Assembly (NCBI GenBank): GCA_021821185.1
Contig: JAKACU010000064.1
Location: 1-6,278, forward strand
Length of the DNA: 6,278 nt
Direction of reading: 5' to 3'
Source: Bacillota bacterium
GTDB lineage: Bacteria > Bacillota > Bacilli > Alicyclobacillales > SLC66
Part shown: in pieces, positions 5,936-6,278 of the stretch
Layout of the letters: every line of letters begins with the position of its first letter
Position numbering within the stretch: position 1 is the first letter of the stretch
Notes under the pieces: model-generated
The model's database searches: none
The model's input: only the letters and a program-made list of their open reading frames with translations
Told to the model about the DNA's origin: nothing
Position numbers and translations under genes: made by a program

Positions 5936-6278
5936 TTATAGTGCGCCCCTTTTCAATTTGAAGAGAAAATATCGTTCAAACACCACTTTCAGCAAATGTG
6001 CCCAACGGCCTTTTTTTAAGTAGGTTTTTTGCCGCGGTGGCAGTGCTGGTTTAGCCGTCATAAAGGCTGCATTTTTACCCAGATCAGCAATACATGTAAC
6101 ATCCAGTTTGCTGACTGGGAAAGCATGCAACTCCTTACCCAGAATTTCTGCCGCAATGTTACGGGCTGCCACTTTGGACATGTGTTCTGTCATAAATCCT
6201 GTTTTAGGAATACCTGTCGGCACAGGCGTAGCTTCCTTGGGGGCGATTGCCACCGCCACGCCGGTCACGTAAATGTTG
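5936..6278 (-). CDS. sqr: Sulfide:quinone oxidoreductase-like FAD flavoprotein, C-terminal part
   Basis: The frame stays open to the right edge (N-I-Y-V-T-G-V-A-V ... ), so the gene is cut by the window and about 114 C-terminal residues are visible, ending at TAA 5936-5938. The fragment matches the C-terminal signature of sulfide:quinone oxidoreductases. It has T-P-V-P-T-G-I-P-K-T-G-F-M-T-E, then A-A-R-N-I-A-A-E-I, a cysteine in V-T-C-I-A-D-L-G (codon 6092-6094), P-P-R, and W-A-H-L-L-K-V-V-F-E-R-Y-F. From memory, the Acidithiobacillus enzyme has C-F-A-D-M-G at the matching place, and its cysteine is one of the three redox-active ones. Such enzymes sit on the inner face of the membrane and pass electrons from sulfide to quinone, leaving sulfane sulfur. 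The amphipathic C-terminal tail seen in Acidithiobacillus is missing here. The FAD-binding N-terminus and the other two cysteines are outside the window, so an NDH-2-like or related flavoprotein cannot be fully excluded. Confidence 0.78.
   Translation of the reverse strand, partial: NIYVTGVAVAIAPKEATPVPTGIPKTGFMTEHMSKVAARNIAAEILGKELHAFPVSKLDVTCIADLGKNAAFMTAKPALPPRQKTYLKKGRWAHLLKVVFERYFLFKLKRGAL

Overview
This 6.3 kb window looks like chromosomal DNA from a Gram-positive bacterium of the Bacillota. The evidence is strong Shine-Dalgarno sequences (AAGGAG, AAGGGGGG, GGAG), frequent TTG and GTG starts, tight gene packing and the protein families present. A sulfide:quinone oxidoreductase-type enzyme beside a GT-D glycosyltransferase would suit an aerobic or acidophilic Bacillales lineage such as Alicyclobacillaceae. 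That placement is inference and cannot be fixed from this sequence alone.

The layout, left to right, is as follows. (1) Positions 2-232 (+) hold the C-terminal end of an unrecognised multi-spanning membrane protein. (2) Positions 2927 to 213 (-) form a two-gene glycosyltransferase operon. Its first gene is a 635-residue fusion of a GT-A-like domain and a GT-B (GT4-type) domain. Its second gene is a 256-residue GT-D (DUF1792-like) protein. (3) Positions 2940-3103 are an AT-rich divergent intergenic region with a clear 8-bp inverted repeat. (4) Positions 3104-4126 (+) encode a soluble GAF-like plus GGDEF diguanylate cyclase. (5) Positions 6278 to 4099 (-) form a three-gene operon: the C-terminal part of a sulfide:quinone oxidoreductase-like flavoprotein, a NifS/IscS-type cysteine desulfurase, and a class I SAM methyltransferase coupled to it through a TTGA stop/start overlap.

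Two themes emerge. The left part is a surface- or protein-glycosylation module that combines all three classical nucleotide-sugar GT folds (A, B and D) in two genes. It is transcribed divergently from a c-di-GMP synthase, which suggests, but does not prove, coordinated control of a surface glycan. The right part is a sulfur-handling operon linking sulfide oxidation, cysteine-derived persulfide and a methyltransferase of unknown substrate. Both convergent gene pairs (213-232 and 4099-4126) overlap at their 3' ends, so neither has room for a conventional intergenic terminator. I saw no tRNA, rRNA, CRISPR array, insertion sequence or phage gene. The only gap above 100 bp is 2940-3103.
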